Origin: Piscirickettsiaceae bacterium
Lineage (GTDB): Bacteria; Pseudomonadota; Gammaproteobacteria; Nitrosococcales; Methylophagaceae
NCBI GenBank assembly: GCA_013215825.1
Contig: JABSQN010000004.1
Location: forward strand, 62,001-126,000
DNA: 64,000 nt
Direction of reading: 5' to 3'
Made by a program: the position numbers and the translations under genes. Shown here piece after piece: positions 56,466 through 64,000 of the stretch (its first letter is position 1; each line of letters opens with the position of its first letter). The notes beneath the pieces are model-generated. The model was given only the letters and a program-made list of their open reading frames with translations, had not been told where the DNA came from and searched no databases.

Positions 56466-59400
56466 AATTCACCTCCCGCCAAATGCGCCAATATAGGCTC
56501 ATAAATAGCCATGGCTAAGGCTTTAAACTCATCATCTAATGGTGAATTATCGGCATAGAGTTGCTGGTAATAAAGATCGTCTTTTTCAGCTGATGAATAT
56601 TGACCTCCTTGCCATGCTGCATTCATTGCCGTTTCCGGATTGGCTCTACCTTCTTTTAAACTTACTCGGGCAAAGGCAAAACTGGTATTAGCAAATAATG
56701 GCAATGGTTGATGCAGCCCTTGCCAATAAAGTGTTAATAAATCACTTAGTATATTTTCAGCATCGGCAACAGCTTGAAATTGATAATCGGCATCTTCTGT
56801 AAACAATCGTGTTTCACACTGCACACCTTCTGGTTTGATACAGTTTAATATAAGATGTTGAATCCAAACACTAATCAAATGACCACCTTTGGTTTTACCC
56901 ATTCGATACGTAAAGATGCCACTGGATGATAGATTGTCTAAATGTCCTGTTAAGGTAAAATTATTAATGTCTAACTCAAAGGTTTGCGGTGTTAAAAACT
57001 GCTCCGGAAGTAGAGGTGATAATGTGTTGGCAAATTGCTCTACTTTCTCACTTTGTTCGTCGAATATATGTTCGCCGATATGACCTTGTGGCAATACACC
57101 TGTTGCTTGAATGCGTTGTTTAGCCGCCATTACGTCTTTATCTTGTAGGCGATATTCTAATAATTGTTGGCGTAACGACCAGCCTTCTAAGCCGCCTAAT
57201 TCAAATGGTTCACGAGATTCCAACGGTGCGTCATCACCTTCTAATCGCAGGTGTAATCGCTGTTGCAGACAATATCTGGCAGGATGTCTAAAGAATGAAT
57301 TTAACTGAGACAGGTGTACTTTTTTCCATGTGTCATCTAACTCTGGCAGGGCATTATCAAACCAGTGACTCTCTAATCCACTCTTTGTTTCTGGTGGACA
57401 ATGCGTTGAGACATAGCTAAATAATTTATCCGAACTCGTATTAAAATAGCGTTGGCTAAAGGCTTGTAATGGGTGTTTTGTTAGGAGTCTATCCCATAGT
57501 TCTTCATCTTCTGTGGATTCAAAGCCAAGACATAACACATCACGTAAATCACTGATTAATACGGAAGGTGGAATAGGCGTATTATCAAAAATACTAGCGC
57601 CGACATAGCTAATATAAAGGTGGGATTTAGCTGATAATAAGGCTTCTAAAAACAAATATCTATCATCATCTCGTCGTGAACGATCACCCTTTCTTCTTGG
57701 CGTGCTTGCCAATAAATCAAAGCCTATAACAGGCTGCCGACGAGGATAACTATTGTCATTCATGCCAATTAAGCAAACAACTTGGAAAGGAATACTCCGC
57801 ATCGGCACCATGCCGCAGAATGTAACACCTTGGCCCATAAATCGTGTTTGGGATTGGTTAAAGTCTAAATGCCCTTCTAGCCAATCTTTAACAAGATCGA
57901 TGGTCATGCCATCGTCAAATTCAGCAAGTGTTGTTGTTTCAACTAAACTATCTATCGTTTTTCTGATTGATAGCAACTCATTATCATCGCTATCATTGTT
58001 GGCTAAAAAGAAGGTATCAAGCAGTGTTAATACGTATTTTTGCCATTTTCGTGATGATAATGTTGCTTTTAACTGCGATCGAGTTCGATCCAACTTGTCG
58101 ATAAATGCACATAGTTGCGCCATGATGTCTGCACGTTCACCACTTATACCGTCAAAACCTAGTTTTCCAGCAAACAATCCCCAATCATCGCCCTCATTGG
58201 ATAATGGCATGGCATAGCCCATTAATAAGCGATCTAATCCTGCTCGCCAGGTATTGGCTTCAATCTCTGGCAATCCCAATGTGGCTTTATCTTTGGCAGA
58301 ATAGCCCCAGCGCGTTTGCGTATCGCGTAACCAGCGGTGAATAAGCTCTAAAGCAGGCTCATCAAATGAAAATTGTTTTTGAATTGCCGTACATTCTAAT
58401 AAGCTAACAATAGATTCAACATCAAACCGTGACTGCGGTAAATCAAGCAAGCTGATAAATGCATTTAATATCGGTGTTTGTTTTTGCACTCCAGCATCGG
58501 CAATGCCATAAGCAATACGCATTGATTTAGGCTGGCTTGAAAAAACAGCATCGATCCACGGTGTATAAATAGCAATATCAGGTGTCATCACCACAATATC
58601 AGTGGGCGATAAATCTGGATGGCGTTCAAATAAAGCCAATAATTGATCATGCAACACTTCAATTTCACGCATAGCACTATGGCATGAATGCACCATAATT
58701 GAATCATCATCAACGGCAATTATCTGCTTTTCGTGGCGTTCATCTGGCTCGTTTAGACTATAAATATCTTGCTGTAATTTGCCTAATAAACTGTCATCTT
58801 GTGGAGCAAGGAACAAACTCTGTTGCTCGTGAGAATAACCCTGTAATTGCTCAAAAAAATCTTGCCCTTGCTTACCTAAACTCGCTAATAAGGGATGTCC
58901 ATTAATAGAATAATCATCTTGATTGTCAGATTCAATTAAGCGATTGAGCTGGGTTTTTTTATCAACAATATCACCCCAATACTGATCGCTGGGCGATAAG
59001 AAATACAAAGTAATCTCACAGTGTTTCGCCATTAAATCAAATAGATCCATATAAACAGGCGGCAAAGCAGATAAGCCAAAGATGGCAATGCGAGGAGGTA
59101 ATTCGGCTGGGCGTTGATTGAGTTTATTAAGGTGTGACTTTAACTGATCCAACAAATTAGCACGATGCATCACACCCTGCTCCCCCTTGGTCAACAACTG
59201 CCACAATCTCGCTTGCCAATGCGGTTTTTCACCCTGCTCCCATTCGTGGATCCAATCTGGGCGATACATTAAATATTGATCAAAGGTATCGGCAATACGA
59301 TGTGCCAAATGATAGCGTTTCAACACATCATTTTGCGGACCAAGATAATGATCAATTGACTCAAAACCTTCTTGCTCCCGACATGTCGGCAATAAAGAAA

Positions 59401-59683
59401 AAATACGCCATGCCATAGCATCGGTAGAAAAGGACGATTGCTTAGGAATATTAGGCAAGACTTTACGAAACAAAGCCCAAATATAAGCCGAAGGATAAGG
59501 AAACTCAATATGACTGACAATGCCATGTTGATTTGCCAAAAACAGCGATAACCAACGAGCAAGCTCATTACTTTGCACAATAACCGTTTCAGATTCTAGC
59601 GGTGGCAATGGCTGTGTTTGTTGCAATTCAGCAAGCTGTGCCGCCAATTGCACCATATCATTACTGTAAACAACGTTGAGCAT
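56462..59683 (-). CDS. recC: Exodeoxyribonuclease V subunit gamma (RecC)
   Basis: A 1073-residue, catalytically inactive helicase-like subunit that recognises Chi. It opens VVYSNDMVQLAAQLAEL and contains the family segments VIVQSNELARWLSLFLA, VVMTPDIAIYTPWIDAVF and CLIGMNDNSYPRR. First gene of the recC-recB-recD set; all overlap and are probably co-translated. The recD and recC neighbours are adjacent here, without the ptrA gene that interrupts the set in E. coli. Confidence 0.95.
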   Translation of the reverse strand: MLNVVYSNDMVQLAAQLAELQQTQPLPPLESETVIVQSNELARWLSLFLANQHGIVSHIEFPYPSAYIWALFRKVLPNIPKQSSFSTDAMAWRIFSLLPTCREQEGFESIDHYLGPQNDVLKRYHLAHRIADTFDQYLMYRPDWIHEWEQGEKPHWQARLWQLLTKGEQGVMHRANLLDQLKSHLNKLNQRPAELPPRIAIFGLSALPPVYMDLFDLMAKHCEITLYFLSPSDQYWGDIVDKKTQLNRLIESDNQDDYSINGHPLLASLGKQGQDFFEQLQGYSHEQQSLFLAPQDDSLLGKLQQDIYSLNEPDERHEKQIIAVDDDSIMVHSCHSAMREIEVLHDQLLALFERHPDLSPTDIVVMTPDIAIYTPWIDAVFSSQPKSMRIAYGIADAGVQKQTPILNAFISLLDLPQSRFDVESIVSLLECTAIQKQFSFDEPALELIHRWLRDTQTRWGYSAKDKATLGLPEIEANTWRAGLDRLLMGYAMPLSNEGDDWGLFAGKLGFDGISGERADIMAQLCAFIDKLDRTRSQLKATLSSRKWQKYVLTLLDTFFLANNDSDDNELLSIRKTIDSLVETTTLAEFDDGMTIDLVKDWLEGHLDFNQSQTRFMGQGVTFCGMVPMRSIPFQVVCLIGMNDNSYPRRQPVIGFDLLASTPRRKGDRSRRDDDRYLFLEALLSAKSHLYISYVGASIFDNTPIPPSVLISDLRDVLCLGFESTEDEELWDRLLTKHPLQAFSQRYFNTSSDKLFSYVSTHCPPETKSGLESHWFDNALPELDDTWKKVHLSQLNSFFRHPARYCLQQRLHLRLEGDDAPLESREPFELGGLEGWSLRQQLLEYRLQDKDVMAAKQRIQATGVLPQGHIGEHIFDEQSEKVEQFANTLSPLLPEQFLTPQTFELDINNFTLTGHLDNLSSSGIFTYRMGKTKGGHLISVWIQHLILNCIKPEGVQCETRLFTEDADYQFQAVADAENILSDLLTLYWQGLHQPLPLFANTSFAFARVSLKEGRANPETAMNAAWQGGQYSSAEKDDLYYQQLYADNSPLDDEFKALAMAIYEPILAHLAGGEL

Positions 59684-60125
59684 TTTTATTCCTTAATTTA
59701 CACCCGTGACCATACATCTGCAGGTTTTAATATATACCGTTCATCCTGAGCTTGTCGAAGGATGGTAGAGCTTAGCACAGATGATTCGACAGGCTCACCA
59801 TGAACCAAAAAAAGCTGCATTTCAACTGATAACGGATATAGAACAATAAACATCCTTACGATGCTCAACTTTACAGAATGAGCAAAAAAACTAATCTGCA
59901 AAATCTAATTTCTGCTTTACCGCATCCAATGAATGCGTTTTTTCTTTACCTTCTCGGACTTTTTAAAACAACAGCCTCTGTCTCATAAATATCTTCAAGA
60001 TCGTCAATCGGCAGATTTAGCTAAGTTAGTGATCCTAACCTTTAAGTTATCATCTATCCTGGCTGTAATAACAGACATTTTTCATCATTGAATACACTCT
60101 AGAAAATGTATACAAAACTAATAAA
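59684..60125. other. Intergenic region with a dispersed palindromic repeat
   Basis: About 440 bp between recC and a small zinc-ribbon gene. It contains the inverted repeat at 59738-59806 (separate entry). A 67-codon frame across that repeat is not a credible gene. The recC promoter should lie here on the minus strand, but no strong consensus was seen. Confidence 0.4.
59738..59806. repeat. REP-like inverted repeat
   Basis: GTTCATCCTGAGCTTGTCGAA at about 59739-59759 is near-mirrored by TTCGACAGGCTCACCATGAAC at 59785-59805, with about 18 of 21 positions complementary. This dispersed palindrome type is common in many bacterial genomes and produces spurious frames coding LRQAQDER-like peptides. 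The loop is about 25 bp. Confidence 0.8.
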
Positions 60126-60545
60126 TTACAAATTCTGACCATCAGGAAAATACTCACTTATATCTATATCAGGATCATTCATCTCTACAGCCTTATTAAC
60201 TCTATCTATAAATGAATTTAATAACATATCATGATGACTCATTCCATTAAAAAAGGGTGTGAAACCAAATTTATCATAAAACATCTCTGCCGCTTCATCG
60301 AACCGTTCTGTTTGGCTAGGTTCTCGGTAGGTATCACGCCACTCTTTTTGGGCTTGTTCGATAGTTATGTTATTCCATCGCTCTGCAATATGAGCGGGGA
60401 TTTCAGCATGACATTGTTTACATGAGATCCATTCTAAAACAGCTGAAACGGGATCGTCAGGATCATAAACCGTACTCACTTCCGTTACAATATACGGTTC
60501 TTCGCCACCACATTCAGGGCATAAAAACGAGTCCTCATTTTCCAT
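60126..60545 (-). CDS. Zinc-ribbon hypothetical protein
   Basis: A 139-residue soluble acidic protein, not assigned to a family. Two Cys pairs, CPEC (residues 9-12) and CKQC (near 43-46), would form an N-terminal zinc ribbon. The rest is helical (DEAAEMFYDKFGFTPFF, then NSFIDRVNKAVEMND). It stands alone between recC and the lipase operon, with no visible partner. Confidence 0.65.
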   Translation of the reverse strand: MENEDSFLCPECGGEEPYIVTEVSTVYDPDDPVSAVLEWISCKQCHAEIPAHIAERWNNITIEQAQKEWRDTYREPSQTERFDEAAEMFYDKFGFTPFFNGMSHHDMLLNSFIDRVNKAVEMNDPDIDISEYFPDGQNL

Positions 60546-60667
60546 TTATTTCAGCTTCTAAGGGCGATATGAAAATCTGCAAGTCGTGCAGCCAGCCGTG
60601 TCAAATCATTACTGTAGATAAGCTTCAACATTTTTTTGTAACTTTTTTCACATTATCCCGTCTGTAT

Positions 60668-60702
60668 GTTAAGTTTTAACACAATAGCAAAAGTTCTATA
60701 AT
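60668..60702 (+). promoter_or_regulatory. Candidate promoter and operator for the lipase-cytochrome operon
   Basis: TATAAT at 60697-60702 lies 16 bp after TTTAAC (60675-60680). The -35 overlaps the inverted repeat GTTAA-GTT-TTAAC (60668-60680), which could be an operator. The ATG of the acyltransferase is 35 bp downstream. Confidence 0.42.
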
Positions 60703-60736
60703 TTTAGCCTAAAAATAATTAACCGGTTTTTTATTT

Positions 60737-62164
60737 ATGATTCGATTTACATACCGATCTATCAAAATATTATTGTTCAATAAATATATCTTTATTGGAC
60801 TGATTCTAGCTTCTGTATTTATTGCAGGTATATTTACTAACAATAAAATATTTGCACCCGATCTACATCGGCTTTATATGGAAAGCATGATGGTCAATGA
60901 CCAACCACCCGTGGTGCTTATCCATGGTGTTCTGGGTAGCAAATTACGCGATAAAACAACGGGGCAAGATTTGTGGCCTGGACCTGCTAGTCGTTTATTT
61001 CTTAGCGATTATTCTGATATTACTTTTGATATTGATCCCGACACATTGATCCCTATGTCAAACAATATTGAGGCCTATGCGATTTCTGAAGGCGCTGTGG
61101 GCAAAGATTTCTACGGCAAAATTGTTAGAACATTAGGGGATGCTGCTGGCTATAAACTTGCTAGAGTAGGAGAAGCAGTCGATCCAAGACAAAAAAACTA
61201 TTATATTTTCCACTATGATTGGCGACAAGATAATGTAATTAGCGCAGGACAACTTGCTGATTTTATAGATCAAATCCAAATTGATTATAAGAACCCTGAT
61301 TTAAAAGTCGATATTGTTGCTCATAGCATGGGCGGTCTGATCACCCGTTATTACATTCGTTATGGCAAGCAAGATGTTATCGGTGATAATGATTTTGATA
61401 AAAAAATCACTATGTACGGAGGCAATAAAGTTCGACGCGTTATTTTATTAGGCACACCCAATCTAGGTTCGGTTAAAACACTTAACTTGTTTATTGCTGG
61501 TGTTGATATTGGCTTAAAACAAATTGGCACTGAAACTATCGCTACTTGGCCAAGTTTATATCAATTGTTCCCCCATCCTCTCAATAACTGGATTGTAACC
61601 AGTAAAGGAGAACCTCTCGATCGCGATTTATTTAGTATTGAGACTTGGCGTCGTTTTCAATGGTCTATTTTTGATCCTAAAGTACGGGCACGGGTCCTTG
61701 AAAAATTTGAGTCTCAGCAAGAAGGTGAAAAATATCTCACTACACTGGAGAGCTACTTTGAGAAACAGCTTGAACGTGCTCGTCGCTTTGTTTGGTCATT
61801 GACTATCCCATTGCCGGACAATCATCCAAAACTAACTATATTTGGTGGCGGTTGCACTCTGACATCTGCACGAATTGTCGTTGAAGAAATAGACGGCGAG
61901 TCACTTATTCGCATGCACCCAAAAGAAATAACGCAGCCTATTGATAGCGTTGATTACGATGCTCTATTGCTTGAACCTGGCGATGGCTCAGTGACTAAAG
62001 CATCCCTATTAGGGCGAAATGTTTTAGATCCTAGCATCAAACGACATGAATATATTTTCTTACCTGTGAAACAATCTTTTTTCTTATGCGTCAAACACAG
62101 TAACTTAACAGGAAATTTGAATTTCCAAGACAACCTGTTAAATACACTACTTTCGAGAGATTAA
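60737..62164 (+). CDS. LCAT-like acyltransferase/phospholipase with N-terminal membrane anchor
   Basis: A 475-residue alpha/beta hydrolase. A hydrophobic N-terminal segment (about 18-35) suggests an anchor or signal. PPVVLIHGVLGSKL is the oxyanion region and VAHSMGGLITRYYIRYG holds the nucleophile Ser near residue 199. Near the C-terminus GDGSVTKASLLG and HEYIFLP fit the Asp and His of the triad. This layout matches lecithin:cholesterol acyltransferase-like proteins, which hydrolyse or transfer phospholipid acyl chains. It is the first gene of a tight operon with a di-haem cytochrome; the substrate is unknown. Confidence 0.82.
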   Translation: MIRFTYRSIKILLFNKYIFIGLILASVFIAGIFTNNKIFAPDLHRLYMESMMVNDQPPVVLIHGVLGSKLRDKTTGQDLWPGPASRLFLSDYSDITFDIDPDTLIPMSNNIEAYAISEGAVGKDFYGKIVRTLGDAAGYKLARVGEAVDPRQKNYYIFHYDWRQDNVISAGQLADFIDQIQIDYKNPDLKVDIVAHSMGGLITRYYIRYGKQDVIGDNDFDKKITMYGGNKVRRVILLGTPNLGSVKTLNLFIAGVDIGLKQIGTETIATWPSLYQLFPHPLNNWIVTSKGEPLDRDLFSIETWRRFQWSIFDPKVRARVLEKFESQQEGEKYLTTLESYFEKQLERARRFVWSLTIPLPDNHPKLTIFGGGCTLTSARIVVEEIDGESLIRMHPKEITQPIDSVDYDALLLEPGDGSVTKASLLGRNVLDPSIKRHEYIFLPVKQSFFLCVKHSNLTGNLNFQDNLLNTLLSRD

Positions 62165-62180
62165 CTGAAGAGATTATAAA

Positions 62181-63878
62181 ATGAAATTTCCAACACAATT
62201 AATACTAATATTTGTATTGAGTGGCATGTCATTGCTTGCGATAGCTGATAATCAAGACATCATTTATCTTGAACAAAACTGGTCAGATAAAGAGCGTGAA
62301 TATTTTTATTTTGCCGATCAAGGTTCACGGCTTATTCCGTATGATTATTTCTTACATCTTGAGCAAGCTGATAATGACAAATTGCTCCGAAATAATGACA
62401 ATATGTTTCGATTAGGTTTTATTCCAACGAATATCAGTAAAAATAACCCAGATGGCCTACCTGTAGGTTTAGCTAGAAATGGCAACCATATGGGCCCGAC
62501 ATGTGCAGCTTGTCATACCCAGCAGATAACGTATCGAGACCATACAATTCGCATTGATGGTGGTCAGGCTTTTATTGACCTGAACCAGTTTCTTACTGAA
62601 ATAACATCATCACTAAAAGCAACAATGCAGGATAAAGCTAAATTTGTTCGTTTTCAACAACGACTTCTAGGTGAACGCTCGTCAGATGAAGAGAATTTTC
62701 TGTTGATGCAAGACCTTCAAGCAGAATATAAAAAACGTAATAATTATATGACATCAAACCATTCCAATGTCTCATCTGGTTACTCTCGCCTTGATGCCTT
62801 TGGTGCAATATTAAACAAAGCGTTAGCAGCTACAGGTGTAGAAAATAACACTAGCCCACCAACAGCACCCACTAGTTACCCTTATATTTGGGATACACCA
62901 CAACATGATTATGTTGAATGGAATGGCTCTCAATCGAATACAGGTGTTGGCGCCTTAGCCAGAAATATTGGTGAAGTAATTGGTGTATTTGGAAACATTG
63001 AAACTGAAACAACAACTTGGTTAGGCTTCCTTGATCGTGGCTACAGTTCCTCAATTCAAGTCAGTGAATTACGCAAGCTAGAACATGTAGTTGCTCAGCT
63101 GCATTCGCCTATGTGGCCGAAAGTGTTTCCTGAGATTGATAGTAACTTAGCTCAAATAGGTCGCGGTCTATATGAGCAACATTGTATCCAATGTCATGTT
63201 GATATAAATAGAACTGATCCACTGCGTAAAATCCAAGTACGTATGAGTACATTAGCTACAATTAACACAGATCCATTAATGGCTGAAAATGCCATTTATT
63301 TTAAAGGTAAAACAGGTAAATTTGAGGGCCGCCCTCGATATTACGTTGTTGGAAATCCACTAGCTTCTGAAGCACCAGCTATTCATATTGCTAATAATCT
63401 CATGATAGGTATTCTTAAGAATAACCCTCTACAATCATATTTAGCTAAACGCGATGCAAAAAATCTCGGCCATCCTGATGTTGTTCATCCACCTAAATAT
63501 GTTGATGGTGAGATTATTGAACATGGACTAGAGGTATCAGATCATGCTCTGCTTGCTTATAAAGCACGGCCACTAAATGGCGTATGGTCAAGCGCACCTT
63601 TTTTACATAACGGCTCTGTGCCAAATCTTTATCAGCTCCTTTTACCTGCTGAGCAGAGAACAAAGCAATTTTCACTCTGCTCATGGGAGTATGACACTAA
63701 AAATGTAGGGTATGTCAATTTAGCTATGTGTGGCACAAGTAATGATAGTTTCATATTTGATACCACTACAACGGGCAATAGTAACTCAGGGCATGAATAT
63801 GGCACAGGGTATTATGAAAAACCTGCTTTAACCAAGCAAGAACGGTGGGCCTTAATTGAATATTTAAAAACACTTTAG
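62181..63878 (+). CDS. Di-haem cytochrome c of the peroxidase/rubber-oxygenase-like group
   Basis: A 565-residue exported protein. A signal peptide (MKFPTQLILIFVLSGMSLLA, cut near AIA-DN) is followed by two haem sites, CAACH near residue 110 and CIQCH near 337. The GVWSSAPFLHNGSVPNLYQLL motif is the conserved C-terminal segment of di-haem peroxidases of the MauG/RoxA-like superfamily. At 565 residues it exceeds classic bacterial cytochrome c peroxidases (about 320-350) and nears RoxA-type oxygenases. It lies 16 bp after the LCAT-like gene and 13 bp before the next. Peroxidase or oxygenase activity is not distinguishable by eye. Confidence 0.85.
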   Translation: MKFPTQLILIFVLSGMSLLAIADNQDIIYLEQNWSDKEREYFYFADQGSRLIPYDYFLHLEQADNDKLLRNNDNMFRLGFIPTNISKNNPDGLPVGLARNGNHMGPTCAACHTQQITYRDHTIRIDGGQAFIDLNQFLTEITSSLKATMQDKAKFVRFQQRLLGERSSDEENFLLMQDLQAEYKKRNNYMTSNHSNVSSGYSRLDAFGAILNKALAATGVENNTSPPTAPTSYPYIWDTPQHDYVEWNGSQSNTGVGALARNIGEVIGVFGNIETETTTWLGFLDRGYSSSIQVSELRKLEHVVAQLHSPMWPKVFPEIDSNLAQIGRGLYEQHCIQCHVDINRTDPLRKIQVRMSTLATINTDPLMAENAIYFKGKTGKFEGRPRYYVVGNPLASEAPAIHIANNLMIGILKNNPLQSYLAKRDAKNLGHPDVVHPPKYVDGEIIEHGLEVSDHALLAYKARPLNGVWSSAPFLHNGSVPNLYQLLLPAEQRTKQFSLCSWEYDTKNVGYVNLAMCGTSNDSFIFDTTTTGNSNSGHEYGTGYYEKPALTKQERWALIEYLKTL

Positions 63879-63891
63879 TTGGAATAAGTAT

Positions 63892-64000
63892 ATGTCTCAA
63901 GATATAGAATTATCAAAAACAGCCTTGCAGCGTGCCTTTTTTTTTAAAGAAAACTTCAAATCTATTTATACCCGCAGGGCATCTAATTATGCTTCCATAG
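63892..64000 (+). CDS. N-terminus of a gene cut by the right window edge
   Basis: ATG 63892, with GGAATAAG upstream, opens a frame through the window end: MSQDIELSKTALQRAFFFKE, then NFKSIYTRRASNYASI. It lies 13 bp after the di-haem cytochrome gene and so belongs to the same operon. About 36 residues are visible, too few to assign a family. Confidence 0.6.
   Translation, partial: MSQDIELSKTALQRAFFFKENFKSIYTRRASNYASI

Noticed and set aside
59698-59901. 67-codon minus-strand frame between recC and the zinc-ribbon gene
   Set aside because: It is read through a dispersed palindromic repeat that gives LRQAQDER-like peptides in many genomes; no ribosome-binding site or family match.

Overview
The window is chromosomal DNA from an AT-rich gammaproteobacterium. 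Three gene orders point there: rpoE-rseA-rseB-rseC-mucD followed by lepA-lepB-DUF4845-rnc-era-recO-pdxJ-acpS-cysM, a complete rsxABCDGE-nth block, and recCBD. A NhaD-type sodium/proton antiporter and a soluble c5-type cytochrome would fit a marine or brackish aerobe or facultative bacterium. I cannot name a genus from the sequence alone.

Layout. 1-4.5 kb: two divergent signalling genes, an edge-truncated MASE1-PAS protein and a PAS-PAS-PAS-GGDEF-EAL-CZB protein that probably controls cyclic di-GMP. 4.8-7.7 kb: two tandem 34-residue membrane micro-proteins, a near-perfect FNR box, then phosphoenolpyruvate synthase. 7.7-9.0 kb: rlmD. 9.1-19.1 kb, minus strand: a long housekeeping series running lepA, lepB, DUF4845, rnc, era, recO, pdxJ, acpS, cysM, a ydbH-like gene and a lipoprotein with a YdbL domain, closed by a terminator. 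19.2-23.3 kb, minus strand: the sigma-E envelope-stress operon with a candidate autoregulatory promoter. 23.3-26.5 kb: nadB, ygfX, ygfZ.

26.5-33.8 kb is the accessory region. A 44-bp near-identical copy of the 3' half of tRNA-Pro(GGG) lies next to ygfZ, and the intact tRNA-Pro lies 7.2 kb away in the same orientation. The DNA between them holds a decayed IS3-family transposase, a 1774-residue LapA-like type I-secreted adhesin and degraded sequence. This is the expected footprint of an element that integrated into the 3' end of a tRNA gene and lost its integrase.

34.4-50.9 kb: a low-molecular-weight phosphatase, nhaD, DAHP synthase, the six-subunit Rnf/Rsx electron-transport complex with nth, several small conserved genes, a zinc-type reductase, cytochrome c5, a YehS-like protein, rep, comM, ppnP and ubiK. 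51-59.7 kb, minus strand: recC-recB-recD, overlapping and probably co-translated. 60-64 kb: a zinc-ribbon protein, then a plus-strand operon of an LCAT-like acyltransferase/lipase, a di-haem c-type cytochrome of the peroxidase/rubber-oxygenase kind, and a gene cut by the window edge.

Starts were moved from the longest open frame where a signal peptide, ribosome-binding site or neighbour overlap decided it: nadB, rseB, the ydbH-like gene and the YehS-like gene. All functions are inferred from recognised motifs and gene order; no database search was run.
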